Shown here: positions 1 through 12,089 of the stretch, piece by piece
How positions within the stretch are numbered: the stretch's first letter is position 1
Layout of the letters: each line of letters begins with the position of its first letter
Source: Monoraphidium neglectum
Lineage: Eukaryota; Chlorophyta; Chlorophyceae; Sphaeropleales; Selenastraceae
Assembly (NCBI RefSeq): GCF_000611645.1
Contig: NW_014013563.1
Location: forward strand, 18,227 to 45,787
DNA length: 27,561 bases
Reading direction: 5' to 3'
Notes under the pieces: model-generated
What the model was told of the DNA's origin: nothing
What the model saw: only the letters and a program-made list of their open reading frames with translations
Database searches by the model: none
Made by a program: the position numbers and the translations under genes

Positions 1-3000
1 CCCCGCCATTGAATGCCGAGGCGGTGTGCGGCGCGCTGTCGCGGCCGCCGCACAGGGCACCAGCCCAGGTGCCGCCGCCGTGTTTCCAGAGCGTGTAGGA
101 CATGGCAGCAAACGCCAGCGCGACGGCGCCTCCGTAGAACCCCGCGAGCGACGCCGCGCTCACGAGCGTGCGCGAAGGGTCCAAGCCCAGCGTGCGCAGG
201 AACACTGAGGGGAGGGGGCGATGGCAGAAGGGGATGTCAGCAGTGCCCTTCGTATGGTCGCTTTTGGCGTTTGTTATTAATCCTGGCCTAGCCACCCTTG
301 TTTTGATAAGCATCTTGCTTGACAACCCAGAATGCGATGTAGCTGGACAACCGAGGAATTGATGGGTAGTCCTGATCCTCCATGGGAAGACCCTCGAGCA
401 GCAATGCAAAACGACTCACCGTCGCCCTTGATGCCGCCGATGGAGGGCAGGCCGTCCACGTGGATGCTGAAAAACTGATCCGCCATCTCGTTGGCGGCAA
501 GCACCTCAAACGCGAACGAGAGGGGGCTGAGGCTCCGCACCCAGCGCAGCCAGCCGGGGATTGAGTTAGGGTTGACCAGGTAGCCGCCGATCAGGACCCA
601 CCTGGGGGTTGGCACGGGTTTGAGGAGCGGTAGGCAGGAGGCTTAGGGAGTGCCAGGCAGACATTCTTATATGTGCGGAGAGTGAGGCATCCAAATCAAA
701 GGCCGGTCCACTGACATGCTCACAGACCCGGGGTGTTTTGGTGTGGGCATGGACGGCAACCACAAGGAAGAGCCAGATGCGCTGTGTGTGACCGTGCCCG
801 TTTGAATCATCAAGACCTGCTGAGACAACCTACATAAGCAGGATGATGTTCATGGCCAGGGTGGTGGCGGACGAGGTACGGCACAGTGCGGTGAGCGCGG
901 TGGTCAGGGCGCCCACGGTGCAGGTGTAGGTGGCCAGCACAAACATGAACGTCACCACGCGCGACACCTCGGGCAGAAGGCCAATCTGGGTAGAATAAGA
1001 TTGTTGAGGATAAGTTAGCGCTTTGGCACGATGAAAGTTGTGTTTGTGCGTACACAAAGGTCAGGGCTGAACAATGGCATTGCTTGCAGCACAGCACGGC
1101 AAAGCACAGCACAGACAGCCACAGCATGGCAGACCGCAACACAACACAACACAACACAGCACAGCGCAGCGCAGCGCAGCGCAGCGAAGCACAGCACAGC
1201 ACAGCACAGCACAGCACAACTAGCATGGCACAGAGGGTCGGATGCAACCACAACGATTCACGCACTTCTACAGCAAAACACAAACCACAGCCCTGCAACC
1301 GCGCGACGCCCGACAGCAGCCGCGGCATCCCTGAGCAGGCGCCGCACCATGGGGTAGACCAGGGCGCTGAAGAGCAGCGCCGGCAGGGTGCGCAGTAGCA
1401 GCCCGTCCAGCACCAGGCTGGACAGCAGGTAGGTGCTGCCGCTGTAGTAGTGCCCCGCCACCTCGCGCTCCACCAGCTCCCTCTCAAGCACCAGCCCGTC
1501 CACCACAGACACACTCGTCCACCCAAACAGCGCCAGGGCAAAGAACATGGCGCCCAGGCGGTTTTGCAGCCCAACGTTGCTGGTGTCAAGCTTGAAGAAG
1601 ACGGCGCCCACGATCAAGCCCAGGATCAGCGCTACTAGCAGGTGCAGCATGAGCAGCCGCGGCTCGCGGCGCATGTTGGTGAACGCGCGCCAGTAGAGCA
1701 CTGAGCACTCGCGCAGCAGGCCGCCAGCCCAGTTGGCAACGCCGCTGAATCGCCTGCTGTGCTCCGGAACAGGCGTCGCTGGGGGCGGCGCGTGGTGCTG
1801 CCCGCCATGCAGGTGCTGGTGGCTGTGCTGCGGCGGCAGCTGCAACATCAACTCCTGGCGCGCCCCCAACGCCTCCACAGCATCGCAGGAAAGCGCCGCC
1901 GCGGCCGGCCCAGCCGAGCGTGTCTCCACGATGGCAGCCGACGCGATCTGCCACTCGTCGTCGGCGCTCGTGCTCGACGAGGCGCCGCCCTCGCACTTGG
2001 AGCTCATCAGCACCTGCAGCGCCTTGGTGCGCGGGCTGCCGCAGCCCTTCGCCAATGAGCCCTTGGCAGAAAAGGAAGGGATCCTGAGCTCCGAGAGTTT
2101 CGTCTTGGCAGAGGTATAGGACAGGTTGACATGCGCAGGGCCTGCGACGCGGCGCAGGAGTGCAGCCAGGCCGGCCGGCTGCGACGCCACGTGCAGCATG
2201 TGCTCTGCCGGCTGGCGGCCGGGCGGGCAGGGGTAGCCGGCCGCCGCGAACGACGGGCCCACGCCGGCAGGGGTGCCCAGGTAGGCCAGGCGGCCCTTGG
2301 CCAGCAGCAGCACCTGGGACAGGGAGTCAAACATGTCGGGCGACGGCTGGTGCAGGCTCATGATCACCACGCGGCCGTGCTTAGCGATGTCCTGGGCGGT
2401 GCGCATGAGGTTGTACGCGGTGTAGGAGTCAAGGCCGCTGGTGGGTTCGTCCATGATGACGAGGCGCGGGCGCGTCACGAGGGCCATGGCGATGGTGACG
2501 CGGCGGCGCTCGCCGCCGCTGACGCCGCGGATGGAGGCGCTGCCGCCGACGAGGCTGGTGGCCACGTGGGAAAGGCCGAGCTCCGCCAGCACGCCATCGA
2601 TGCGCTCCTGTGTGGGGAATCATGGTCATGTGAGGTGTGGTGATGTCACTTGTGTGAGGCATATGGCAACCGTTGCATCATCAACACATCCTACGTCTTA
2701 CACAGCAGGCCCTCCCACAGGGCACAGGCTGCCTCCCTTAGCTTAAGCAGTTGAGAAGCATCCAAGCCATGCCGATTGATTTGCTCATAGCCTGCAAACT
2801 GCACTTGGACACACGCAGCCTGCAAGGTCCTGTGCTCGCACCTGGATCTCCTCCGCCCCAAGGCTCCTGGGCAGCCGCAGCAGCGCGCTGTAGCGCACAC
2901 ACTCCTCCACTGTCAGCGCAGGCAGCAGCACATCCTTCTGCGGCACAAAAGCCGTCACCTTGCGCAGCACGCTGCGCCGCGCCTCGCCGCCCAGCGTGAC

Positions 3001-6000
3001 GGAGCCGTCGACGCGCGCGCCGGCGCCCACAGACTCTGTGGCGCCAGAGAGGATGGACAGCAGCGTGCTCTTGCCTGCGCCAGACGGCCCCATCACGCCG
3101 ACAACCTCACCCTGAGAAACAGCGCCGCTGACACCGTGTAGCAGCAGCTTCTGCTGGCGCCGGCCGCCCTCCGCCACGCCGTCGAGGCCGCCGAGGGGCG
3201 AGCTTGGCCGCTCGAGGGACGTCTGCAGGTCCCCCACTTCTGAGAGCCCGCTGAAAGACTTGCCAGCGGCGGCGGCCGCGGCGGGCGCGTCGGTGGCACC
3301 CCTGTCGGGCACGGCGCAGTAGATGCCCGTGAATTCAAACCTCACAGGGTGTCCCATGACCTCGTGTGGCAGGAGGCGGACCCTGCCGCCGCCGCAGGGG
3401 CCGTTCTGTTCCGCCAGCGCAATGCTCCTGCGGCCGATGCCCTGGTCGTCGCCGCGGCGGCCGCCGTCGCCGCTGCTGAACAGGCGGCGGCTGACGGCAA
3501 CGTATGCAAGGCCGAGAGAGCCGAGGACAGCGAGGACGATGGGGGCAATACAGGCCACCATTGCAACCGTCGGGAACGGCTTTGCGGGCGGCGCGTCGAG
3601 CGACGGGAGCCGGGCCGGCGGCACCTCGGGCTGCGTGCACTCGCCTGCGTCGCAGTGCAGGTCCAGGCGCGGCTGGATGCCGGCCAGGGTGCACTCGCCG
3701 CTGGATTTGCAATCAATGCCCACTGATGAGTTCTTCATGTTGTTCAGGATGCTCTGCACGATTGGGATGCAGCTGCCCTTGGCGGGGCACCCGCACCGTG
3801 CCCTGGCGCACGAGAAGCTTGCGCTGCCCTCTGCAAAGGTGCAGGAGCTGCCGACGCACTCGAGGGGGTTTTGGGAGTCCTGGGAGAGGGTCGCGACGAG
3901 CTTGCAGGAGGCCTCGCCGCGGGAGGCGCCAGAAAACACCGCGCCGGGCTGCGGGTGCGGTTTTTGGGGCGGGGCATCGAGCTCAGGACCGGCGGGTCGA
4001 CGCGACGGCCTTGTGTAGCGAGGCGGCAGCGAAATGCTGCGGCGATCGCAGGCACCACACTCTCCACGCACGAAAGCTCCTGGCAGGCGGGTCAGACAGT
4101 GTCTTGGCACAAGGCTGAGCGGCGACCCCGTCTGCATTGCAGCTTGACTGCCAACCCCCACCTGTAGCCCAAGGGGCCCGTCGCCGAATGGCAGCTTAGT
4201 GCCGCGGACGTTGCAGACGCCTGTGATATTCTTGACTAGAGCCCCAAAGCCGCCCTTGACACTGCACGAGTATCCCTTGTAGGCGGTGCGGCTCGTGTAC
4301 TCCATCGCCGTGTCGCAGCTGCTCAGCAGCTGCCCGGTGAAGACGGGGCACACCGCGGGGGCAGTGCACTGCGAGCAGGAGTGTCCGTGCCGGATGAGTG
4401 CGATTAGCGTGAAGGAATTTGGCTCAGGCTGACTGTAGTCCTGCCTGCTGGTGGAGCGTATGCAAACTGCTGTTTTGATTCAAGCTGGCAGCACTGCTCG
4501 TCAACGCTGCAGCAGCCCCCGCATCCCGCCCCCCCTTGAACATGCTGCCACATGATCGCACGGTCTGCCACAAGCGCAGCTCACCCTGACGCAGTTGTTG
4601 CCAGCCCAACCCTCCTCGCACGTGCAGCTGCTGCCGCCACCGGCACTGCAGCGAGGCCCGGGGGCCCCAGTAAGGCTGCTGGGTTCGCTGGCCCCTGCCT
4701 GAGCCGTTTGGGCCGTGGCAGAGGGGACGGCGGCAGCTGCGGCCACACCGCTCTGCGCCTGTGCCTTCTGACTGGCAGCCGCCGCCTGGGGAGCGCTTGC
4801 CGCTGCGCCCTTCCCATCACAATTGTCACCGCTGCAGTTAGCAGCAGGTGTGGCAGCAGGATTGGAACCTGCAATCACTGCCGCCGCAGGTGCCGCTTCC
4901 ACCTTGTTTGATTGCGGCTTGGCCACAGGAGCTGCAGTAGAAAAAGTGCGGCAAGGGCGCACGCATAAGGTGATGACGTTGTACTTCGTTGCCGTGCCAC
5001 CCGTCACCCTGACTGCGGGCGCGGCAATCATCCCAGACTTGGCCGATCCTGGACCTGCCCGTGTGAGTGTCACGGCAACCCAACTGCGCGCGTCGTTGGT
5101 ACCTCCAGCACCCCGCTCCAGTGGCAGCAGCTGCCCCAGTCACACGCCCACCTCCTGGGAATAGGGCCGCGTCCACCAGCCGCCCGGCAGCCACGTTCCC
5201 GACCGCCTGGAAGTTTCCAGAGATCTGGATGTCCGCCGACGCCTCGGGCGTCTCGATGTGCCCGTCCAGCTCCAGCTTGGAGCAGTCGATGGTGACGTCA
5301 CCGATGGCTGAGGTCCGCACGAAGCAGTTTTTTCCCGGCAGCGGAGTGCCCTTTGATAGCTCCATAGGGGCGACCGCGACAATATCTGACTCTACCACGC
5401 CCTTCCCGGCGACGCAGCGCAGCTCAAATTGGAGGGCGCCGTCTTTGCCAATGGGGGCAGTCGAGAAAACATGGCCCTTTGGAAGTTGGGGCGTGTGTGC
5501 GTCCACGGCGGTTCGCGTTGAAAATGGCGGTGGATTGTCTGGCCTGCTGATGCTTGTGGCCGGGTCTGCACGCTTGCTGGCAGCAAGTGCGCAAGAGCGC
5601 AACGCATAGGCCGCGGGCAGTGGCGATGGCTTTGAGCTGCACAGAGACTGACATGCTGCACCTGCCCACCCACCTGCTGGTCCTGGATGGCAATGGTGCC
5701 GAGAACCAAGCCGTCCATCTCGGCCGTGCCCGCCAGGCGGTCGATGTGCACGCCGCTTTTGCTGCCAGTGGGCTCCGCCAGGAAGGCGTCAGCCAGCGCC
5801 GCCGCCAGCTCACTGGGGACCGGGCATTTGTCTGCAATGCAACATGTTCGGCAACACAAATCCAGCCGTTGGTAATGAGGCGCAATCAAGGGCGCCGTGG
5901 GGGGCAATCTGCGGGGCCGTGCAGCTGGCCAAGAGGCGGGGCCGTGCATCGCCCCTCGAGCTGCACCCTGAACGCATCCCCGTGCAGCGCGGCCGCCATC

Positions 6001-6237
6001 CCACCCACCTGTGGGGAACACGATGGCAATGTCGCCGTACAGGGGCACGTCTGTTGTCGTCTGGAGCTTCGCCGGCACCGGCACGATCACGTCGCCTTTG
6101 AGGCTGACCACACCGCCAGCCTGCACCTTGGTGTCCAAGACACAGAACTTGTCCACCGCCCTGACTTGGGTCACAAAAACTAATAATACAGCAATATTCG
6201 ACAGTAGCCGCACTCCATCTCGGCCGCATCGAGCCAT
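1..6237 (-). CDS. ABCG-family half-transporter with long Cys-rich extracellular N-terminus (3' end beyond window)
   Basis: Predicted ATP-driven exporter of lipidic or other hydrophobic substrates; substrate not deducible. Exons, 5' to 3' on the minus strand: 6237-6009, 5831-5674, about 5538(or 5572)-5152, 5102-4585, 4368-4162, 3948-2842, 2607-1348, 985-834, 601-420, 204-<1; about 1,470 residues. The start at 6237 opens a signal peptide (RLLSNIAVLLVFVTQVRA). Exon 4 ends in an EGF-like Cys cluster (CTCEEGWAGNNC). A membrane segment (about 3570-3490) precedes the nucleotide-binding domain, which has Walker A GPSGAGKST, signature VSGGERRRV, Walker B LVIMDEPTSGLD and H-loop SLHQP. The C-terminal ABC2 membrane domain follows (EREVAGHYYSGSTY, IGGYLVNPNSIPGWL). 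NBD-before-TMD order and the Cys-rich N-terminus match plant ABCG24/28-type proteins. The exon 2/3 junction is phase-ambiguous. Intron 4161-3949 is a multiple of three without stops, so it could be read through. Family call is firm; exon edges less so. Confidence 0.88.
1085..1222. repeat. Degenerate pentanucleotide repeat (ACAAC/ACAGC/GCAGC) in an ABCG intron
   Basis: About 28 tandem five-base units drift from ACAAC through ACAGC and GCAGC back to ACAGC. The array lies wholly inside the intron at 1347-986 of the ABCG gene. Because the period is not a multiple of three it opens long artefactual reading frames on both strands (Cys/Leu/Ala-rich and Ser/Thr/Gln-rich). Those are not genes. Confidence 0.9.
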
Positions 6238-7476
6238 CTTGGCTGATCGGCCGCTGCGTGTGCAGTAGCAGCACGCGTGTTTGCGGCTCGACCACCTCAC
6301 AGAGCCTCAAAGATGCAGTGCAGATACTATTTTGATGATCAGTGCACTGGTTCAACCTGTTGGTCCCGCTGGGTGGCGCAGCAGTATGGCCTTCTTTGAA
6401 CACGCAAACCGTTCTTGCCTCCGCGGTTGCCTGCGGTTGTATGTACCCCTAAAAAGTGTAAACATAAACGTAGACGAATGATACTTTCACACGTACATGG
6501 TACTTGGTAAACTACACTGTGATCGCTTTTCAGCAACTTGGGCGGTTCATCGCCTGCCGCGCGCCGCAGTCTGAAGAACTCAGCACGGCGCCCCCGAGCA
6601 GAAAGCCCCATGCCAATAGGTTTCAAATGCATTCAAATTTTTTAACAGGCCTTGGCTGCTCAAGTGAGGACTTGGGGTTGCACTTGCTTGCCTCATGGTC
6701 GCAGCTTGCAACAAATGTACTAGCGACAAATGTACTGCGAGCTGGGCTGTCCTGAGAATGATGTGCATGCATTGCCGCAAAGAAATAGCCACTTCCTGAT
6801 CCTGGCGCACGTCATTTGTTACACTCAAGGTTTGTTAGTTATCCTAAAATCCAAGCACAATCGCTGGACTCTGGTACACCCCAAATCAAACTGACCTGAA
6901 ATGTCCGCATCATTGGGCGGGCGCGAGCGCCATGCCGTTCGACAACGTCGCTGAAAGCTCTGCCTGAAGAGATTCTATAAATCGGTATCCTCTGCTCATT
7001 GGTTTGCAAAGTCTTAGTTGGCCGGGGCCATCGTCCACCTTGCCTGTGCTTCGCAGCTGCTTCGCAGCACATGAACGAGCCTAGGATGTCTACAGTGTGT
7101 GCTTGGCATAACTGGCTACGGTATTAATCCATTTCTATTCACACACACTGATTGGCGTGTTGTCATTGTCGAGCGTGCTGCAGCGGCGTCGGTGCGCTGT
7201 GTGGGATGATCGTCCTCGGGCATGCGGTTGAGGGTTGTTGTCAGTTGTTGGCTCCCCGAGACCAGCCCGTCACCAAGCCCAAATCGACGCTTGAGTATAC
7301 GCAAACAATCCCTGAATGCGGCAGGTGAACGCAAGTTCGCGAACTAACCTACGGTGGTCTGGTTCCACGCGCGACCAGGGTCGGAGAAAGCCAGCGGACG
7401 TCGTAAAGGGGGCAATACATGCCATCACAATCAACAAAGTCGCCTCGCTCAGCGGCGCTGCTGCCAAGGCTTCAGA
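6238..7476. promoter_or_regulatory. Divergent intergenic region between the ABCG and secreted-protein genes
   Basis: 1.24 kb between two start codons pointing away from each other, so it should hold both promoters and 5' UTRs. It is visibly richer in A/T than the flanking exons. A TATA-like word (TATAAAT) lies near 6975-6981 in plus orientation, about 500 bp upstream of the plus-strand start, which is rather far for a core promoter without a 5' intron. No convincing gene, RNA or repeat was seen in it. Confidence 0.5.
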
Positions 7477-9192
7477 ATGGCGCGCCAGGCGCGAGCCGGC
7501 GCACCAGTTGCGCTAGTGCTGCTCGCATGCCTTGGCCAGCTCTGCTACGCAGCCCCGGCCTTTGAGCCGGCCAAGTGGAACCAGCACGATAACTACTCGG
7601 CCGTCAGCGTGCCATACAAGCTGCTGTTCCCGCCTCCTTCAGAGCCCCAGGGCGACCCGGGCGGCGAGGATGCTGGCCCCTTGTTCCCCATCCAGCCCAG
7701 GGCGGGGCAGTCGGAGCTTGAGGTGAGGGTCTCACAGGCTTTGCAGGGCCCGCACACCACCTCTAGGGTGCGTATGCTTGCTTGTTTGGGGTGGTTGGCT
7801 TAGAGTTATCTCGCAGTCAGACCTGGTGTTGCATCAATAAGAGGGGCTGGCAACGGCGAGCGCCCCATGCCGCCAACCCGCTCGCCCAAAACGGCAGTGT
7901 GCGCTGCGCCGAAACCCGCCCGCAGCGCACATGCGCGGGCCCAGACAGGGCGTTCGCCAATGACGGGGAGGAGGCAAAGTCGGGCGCTTGCTGGTATGGT
8001 CTATCCGGCCCCGGCATGTACACTTTTTGGCAGCGCCTCCCTGGGGACCTCATGCGGCGGTGGGTGATGATGCTGCAACTAACCAGGCAGCTGTCTGCAA
8101 CGTTGCTGAGGCAGCTCAAGGGCGGCCTCGGGGCTGGCCGCGCACACACGTGTGATGCATGGGCACCAGATGAAGTGGCTGGAAACACAGCCAGGATGCC
8201 CTGTTTCCTGCACTGCCGTGTCCTGCTCTGCTCACACGCGCGCGCGCCTCACCCTTCCCGCCACCCGAACCCACCCGACCCCGCCTGTCCCGCCATCCTC
8301 TCGCCGCCCCCCGCGCAAAGCAACAACTGCTACTGCTATGCCGTCGACCGCGCCGGGACCGACGGATGGTGCCTCCCAGGCCTGGGCGCCGGCCTCGGGG
8401 ACCTCACAGGGCCCATCACCTGCGCTGACCTGTCCGCCAGGGTGGCGGCCGACGGCGCCGTGGCCGTCCCAAAAGCGGAAGCCCTGTCCAGCGGCCTGCC
8501 CGCGGACGCGGACTCCCATTACGTGGCGCTGCGGCTGCGCGCGGGGGCGTGGTGCGGCAGCGCGGCCGGCAGGAGGCAGAGCGGCTGCGGGCCGGACTTC
8601 CACCTGCTCAGGCAGGATGCCAGCGGCCTGTGGAGCCACAAGATTGTGGGTGTGAGGCGGCTGGATAGCGGGTTCGAGTCGTTTAGGGTGCCTGCAGCTG
8701 CGTGGCATGCTTGCTTGGCCTTTCGCAGCAGCTTGGCGCGTCCCAGAACCTCACGCTTGGAAGGCCATACATGCTGACGAATCGTTTCGCGACATACACC
8801 TCTCAATGCAGAGCATCCCACAATTGAGCTGGCTCGCTCCTCCACGCAAGGCAGCGAGCGCGCCATCCCTCCCGCTGTACCGCCCGTGCACCCCGCCCCG
8901 CGCGAAACAGGGCTCCCTGCCCGCCACCGACCGCGACGCGCTGGGCCGCGTGATCCCCGACCCCTCCCCCGGGGCCGCGCCGCTCCCCGGCGGCTTCGAG
9001 GAGCTCTGCGGCTTCTTCAGAGTGAAAAAGGGGACGATGCGCGTCGGCACCCAGTGGTCGGAGGACGGGGTGTTCAGGGCGCTCGAGCGCTGGCGCCGCA
9101 GGGGCCTGACGGTGCTGGCGGCCCCGCTTCCGTACGACGCGGCGACGGATGGGGTCGCGCCCCCGAATGATGAGGGCGGCGGGACGCCATAG
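7477..9192 (+). CDS. Secreted protein with NNCY...HK...CGFF pattern, function unknown
   Basis: Exon 1 is 7477-7722 (82 residues, donor GTGAGG). It begins with a clear signal peptide (APVALVLLACLGQLCYA, cleavage near residue 25), which decides the start. The central exon ends at 8645 (AAG ATT|GTGGGT) and contains NNCYCYAVDRAGTDGWCLPG and then LWSHKI. The last exon is 8916-9192 (acceptor AACAG|GGC), contains DALGRVIPDP and ELCGFF, and ends at TAG. The order NNCYxYA...QPG, then WSHKxG, then DxxGxVIxDP, then CGFF resembles an uncharacterised family I know mainly from bacteria. The start of the central exon is unresolved: sequence is convincingly coding from about 8322, but no acceptor there joins exon 1 in phase. 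A small extra exon in 7723-8320 or a non-standard site is therefore likely. At least seven Cys suggest disulphides. Location extracellular or cell wall; activity unknown. Confidence 0.7.
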
Positions 9193-9427
9193 GGAGGCTG
9201 CGGAGGGGGGTTTGTGGCTGCACCCGTGCTGAACCACTTGGAATGGGGCTTGGGGCGCCAGCGGACGGAAACCTGCTGGTTTTGCGGGGCTCAGGGGCGT
9301 TAGACAGATGCCTGGTGCTGTGGGCTGGAGCTCTGTCACTAGCACAACTGTGTATGCCCAAATTAAGCGAATTGTTGCAGAATTGTTTTTTGGGGACTTC
9401 CTTTGTAGCGCGCCTTGAATCCCGTTG

Positions 9428-9432
9428 TGTAA
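9428..9432 (+). terminator. Candidate TGTAA polyadenylation signal of the secreted-protein gene
   Basis: TGTAA, the usual chlorophyte near-upstream poly(A) word, lies 236 bp after the stop at 9192. It is the first TGTAA downstream that I found. Processing would be expected 10-20 bp further on. Confidence 0.5.
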
Positions 9433-9956
9433 GCTGACACAGCGCACTCCATTTTTGAGCTCAACAGCAACGGGTTGCTCAACAGCTCTTGATGGATGAC
9501 AAGAGAATGAACTATCTTGTGCGCAAAGCCTGATTAAGGCGAGGGTTCGCCAGTCTCTGATGAGCTGGTTGTGCGCACCAGCGCCGACGGAGACTGCTGC
9601 GCGCATGAAAACAGGCACATGATGGGGATGGGTTGAAAGGATGGATGAGAGCATATCATCCCGCACCGTGCCTCCCATTTGTAAACAATGCTTTTTCTTG
9701 GTGCGCTCACACTTTATATGAATGGCATGTGCGATACCCCGCGCAGTGGAGTGATGAGCATGGCCAGTGACTGCAGGGTGGTGACGCAAGCGGAGGGCGG
9801 TGTGAGGTGCCTAGGAACGAGTGGGGCCGATTTTGTGAATCCATGTAATTCCAGAACTACCACACCGCAAGCACGCGTCGTCTTGATCGCGCAGGACCGA
9901 TCTGCTTGATCCGCACCACTGCGATTCTCCCACCTCAACCATTGGTCGCGCCAATC
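9433..9956. promoter_or_regulatory. Intergenic region upstream of the plastid-type gene
   Basis: About 520 bp between the candidate poly(A) signal of the upstream gene and the next start codon at 9957, both genes on the plus strand. It presumably holds the promoter and 5' UTR of the next gene. No TATA box, RNA gene, repeat or convincing coding exon was recognised. Confidence 0.35.
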
Positions 9957-11712
9957 ATGCTGCAGCTTCGACTTCGAACGACGGTCCGACACGGCGCTTG
10001 CGCCTCGAGGCCGGCTGCGGCGTGCGCACGGACGCGCTTCGCACCCGCCCTACGAGTGAGCGGCTCACACACCACACGCGTGCTGCAGTGGAGACCAAAC
10101 TGCTCCAGACACACCTCCAGAGCGCTATCCCGTGCGCCTCCTCCTTATTATTCACTTTCTCGTGATGCGCAGGCTGCGGCGGGGACCACAGGCGGTGCGC
10201 CGCCCCAGTCAACGGACGAGCTCTTGGCCGAAGTTGGGAAGCTGGCGTCCCTGGCGCACGACCCGGCCACCGACCAGGCGGCCCTCGACGCGCAGGCGGA
10301 GCGCGTCGCGCAGCTGTCGGCAGCCGCGGGCACCAACAAGGTGGTGGCAGAGCTCAATGACGGTAGCTTCAAAGGGTACACGCTCTCGGTGAGGCGCCGC
10401 GGCGCGCTGCAAAAGCACGACGCTGGTTTCGGCGGTGGCGTATGTCCGCCCGTCTGCGGGTGCGGCGTGGGGCGGCAACCTCGGCAGCAACTCTTGCTCC
10501 CCCACAACTTGTGCATCCGTGCGTTGTTCCTGGGGTTGGTGCGACCTGCAGGTAGTGTGGGGCCGATCCCCGCCCAACCCGCCCGCACGAACCCCATGAT
10601 TTCGCTCGTGGCGACGCCGCGTGCCCGCATGCAGGGCCGCACTGCTGAGCGCTTCAGAAAGGTCATCGATCTGGGCACGATGAGCTTCAAGCTGTACCAG
10701 CCGGCTGACCTCAAGGTGCGGCCGCGCACACGTCGTGCATGCTGTGCATCAGGGGCCCGGGAAGTGCTGTGAGCCAAGGGCGCCCCGCGGCAGCGCGCGG
10801 CAGCGCTGATAACTGTGTTGCGACCGCGGCTGCAGGCCGGTGCATTGAGCGTGCTGGTGTACTGGTACCTGAGCCAGCCAGCGCCCTCCCATAGCTGGCC
10901 TGCCAGTCGCTCCGCTGCCCCTCACCCTGGCCCCCCAGCTGCCCTTCCAACCCTCCACATGAAACCGCACCCAACGACTGCCAGGTCAAAATGACGTCCA
11001 CCGACAGCAGCGGCGTGTACAAGGGCGCGGATGGCAGCACCAGCCAGGCCTACGTCGTCACCGCCGGCTTCAACGTCGTCGAATGGGACGGCCAGGAGGG
11101 CAGCGAGGCGGTGCCGACCGGCGTGAGCGGCGTGAGCAAGGCGATCTCGGAGTACCGGCTCGCGGACGACAACCAAGCCCGCATGTTCATCACCTTCAAG
11201 AGTGAGCGCGGGCGGCCGGGCTGAACCTGCCCGGACCCGACCAGCCATGTCTGTTGGGCGGCCGTGGGGTGCAGTTGGCCGTGCGTGCGGACGTCAGCAG
11301 GGCGTGTGTCACCCTGCCGCCGCCTCCGCCGCCTCGCCCGCCCGCACCCCTCTCCAGGGCTGCGGCTATCTCCCGCCTCGGACGACCCTGAGCACCTCGC
11401 CCGCTGGCTCGACCTGCTGCTGCCCCACAACCCCACCATGGTGCGCTGCGGGCAGGCTTGCGGCGCTGTCATGCGAGCGCCAGCGCTTGGTATTGCGGCC
11501 TGGTGTTGGCCAGTCTCCACCAAAAGTTACTGGCCTCAACCATCGCATCTCAAACGGTGTGTTATCCCATGCAGGACCCCAAAACGGGCGTGCTGGAGGT
11601 CGACCTGCCCAGCAAGTCACCAGAGGGGTACTTGGATGCTCTCGTGATGACGGAAAAGTACCAGCTGCTGCAGGGCAACTACGGCAGCCGCACGCTGCTG
11701 GAGCGCATATGA
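9957..11712 (+). CDS. Predicted organelle-targeted protein of unknown function (fibrillin-like at best)
   Basis: Six exons: 9957-10055, 10173-10388, 10635-10715, 10985-11201, 11358-11440, 11575-11712. They join in phase to 277 residues and a TGA stop. Residues 1 to about 33 are basic, rich in Ala/Arg/Thr and lack acidic residues, as in a chloroplast or mitochondrial transit peptide. A helical stretch follows (STDELLAEVGKLASLAHDP), then a mostly beta-type region (FKGYTLS, MSFKLYQP, AYVVTAGFNVVEWDG, ARMFITFK), and an ending TEKYQLLQGNYGSRTLLER. That ending is reminiscent of the last strands of plastid lipid-associated (PAP/fibrillin) proteins, but the match is weak and from memory. Introns 10056-10172 and 10389-10634 are multiples of three without stops, so unspliced reading is formally possible. 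Gene confident, function not. Confidence 0.72.
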
Positions 11713-12089
11713 GGGCGGCAGCTGATTGGGGCTGACGGGTAGGAGCTGGCTGCTGGGCGCTCCAGGCGCCTGGCGACTGGTGCCGGGGGGTGTCAGGGTA
11801 TTGCTTGAAGCGGTCGCCGGAAGTAGTAGAGCATCTGCTGCCAGAAGATCTGGCTTGCTTCTGTCACTTGCTTGATTTCAGGCCGCTGGTGTCATCAGGG
11901 GCTGGGGTGGTGTTGGATCTGTGGACTTGTGCTTGCTCTGGTCAACGGTGCATTGCGGAGTGCCTGAAGTTGATTTGTCCCGCTTTGATGCCGGGCAAAC
12001 GTACTATGGTAGACCTGTGTAACATCACCTTGTACCATGGTTGTTCGCGAGCTGCGGCAGCAATTCCCCCCCCTAGGTCCAGCGCCCCA
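11713..12089. other. 3' flank of the plastid-type gene up to the assembly gap
   Basis: No coding exon recognised. The only TGTAA seen is at 12019-12023, 307 bp after the stop, immediately before the gap. Reading frames that run on into the N block are artefacts of the gap. Confidence 0.5.
12019..12023 (+). terminator. Candidate TGTAA polyadenylation signal
   Basis: First TGTAA downstream of the stop at 11712. Position is plausible for a 3' UTR of about 320 bp. No other support. Confidence 0.4.

Noticed and set aside
1085..1222. CRISPR-like array
   Set aside because: The unit is a degenerate 5-mer with no spacers, in a eukaryotic intron.
1015..1398. Cys/Leu- and Ser/Gln-rich open frames on both strands
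   Set aside because: They translate the pentanucleotide repeat of an ABCG intron and have no family signal.
3323..4118. Long plus-strand open frames
   Set aside because: Antisense shadows of the ABCG exon 3948-2842 and its preceding intron in GC-rich sequence.
8660..8690. tRNA T-arm-like GGTTCGAGTC
   Set aside because: No acceptor stem, D-arm or anticodon arm upstream; it lies next to a coding exon.
7477..9192. Bacterial contamination
   Set aside because: The gene has a eukaryotic signal peptide, splice sites and a chlorophyte poly(A) word, and sits between algal genes with the same base composition.
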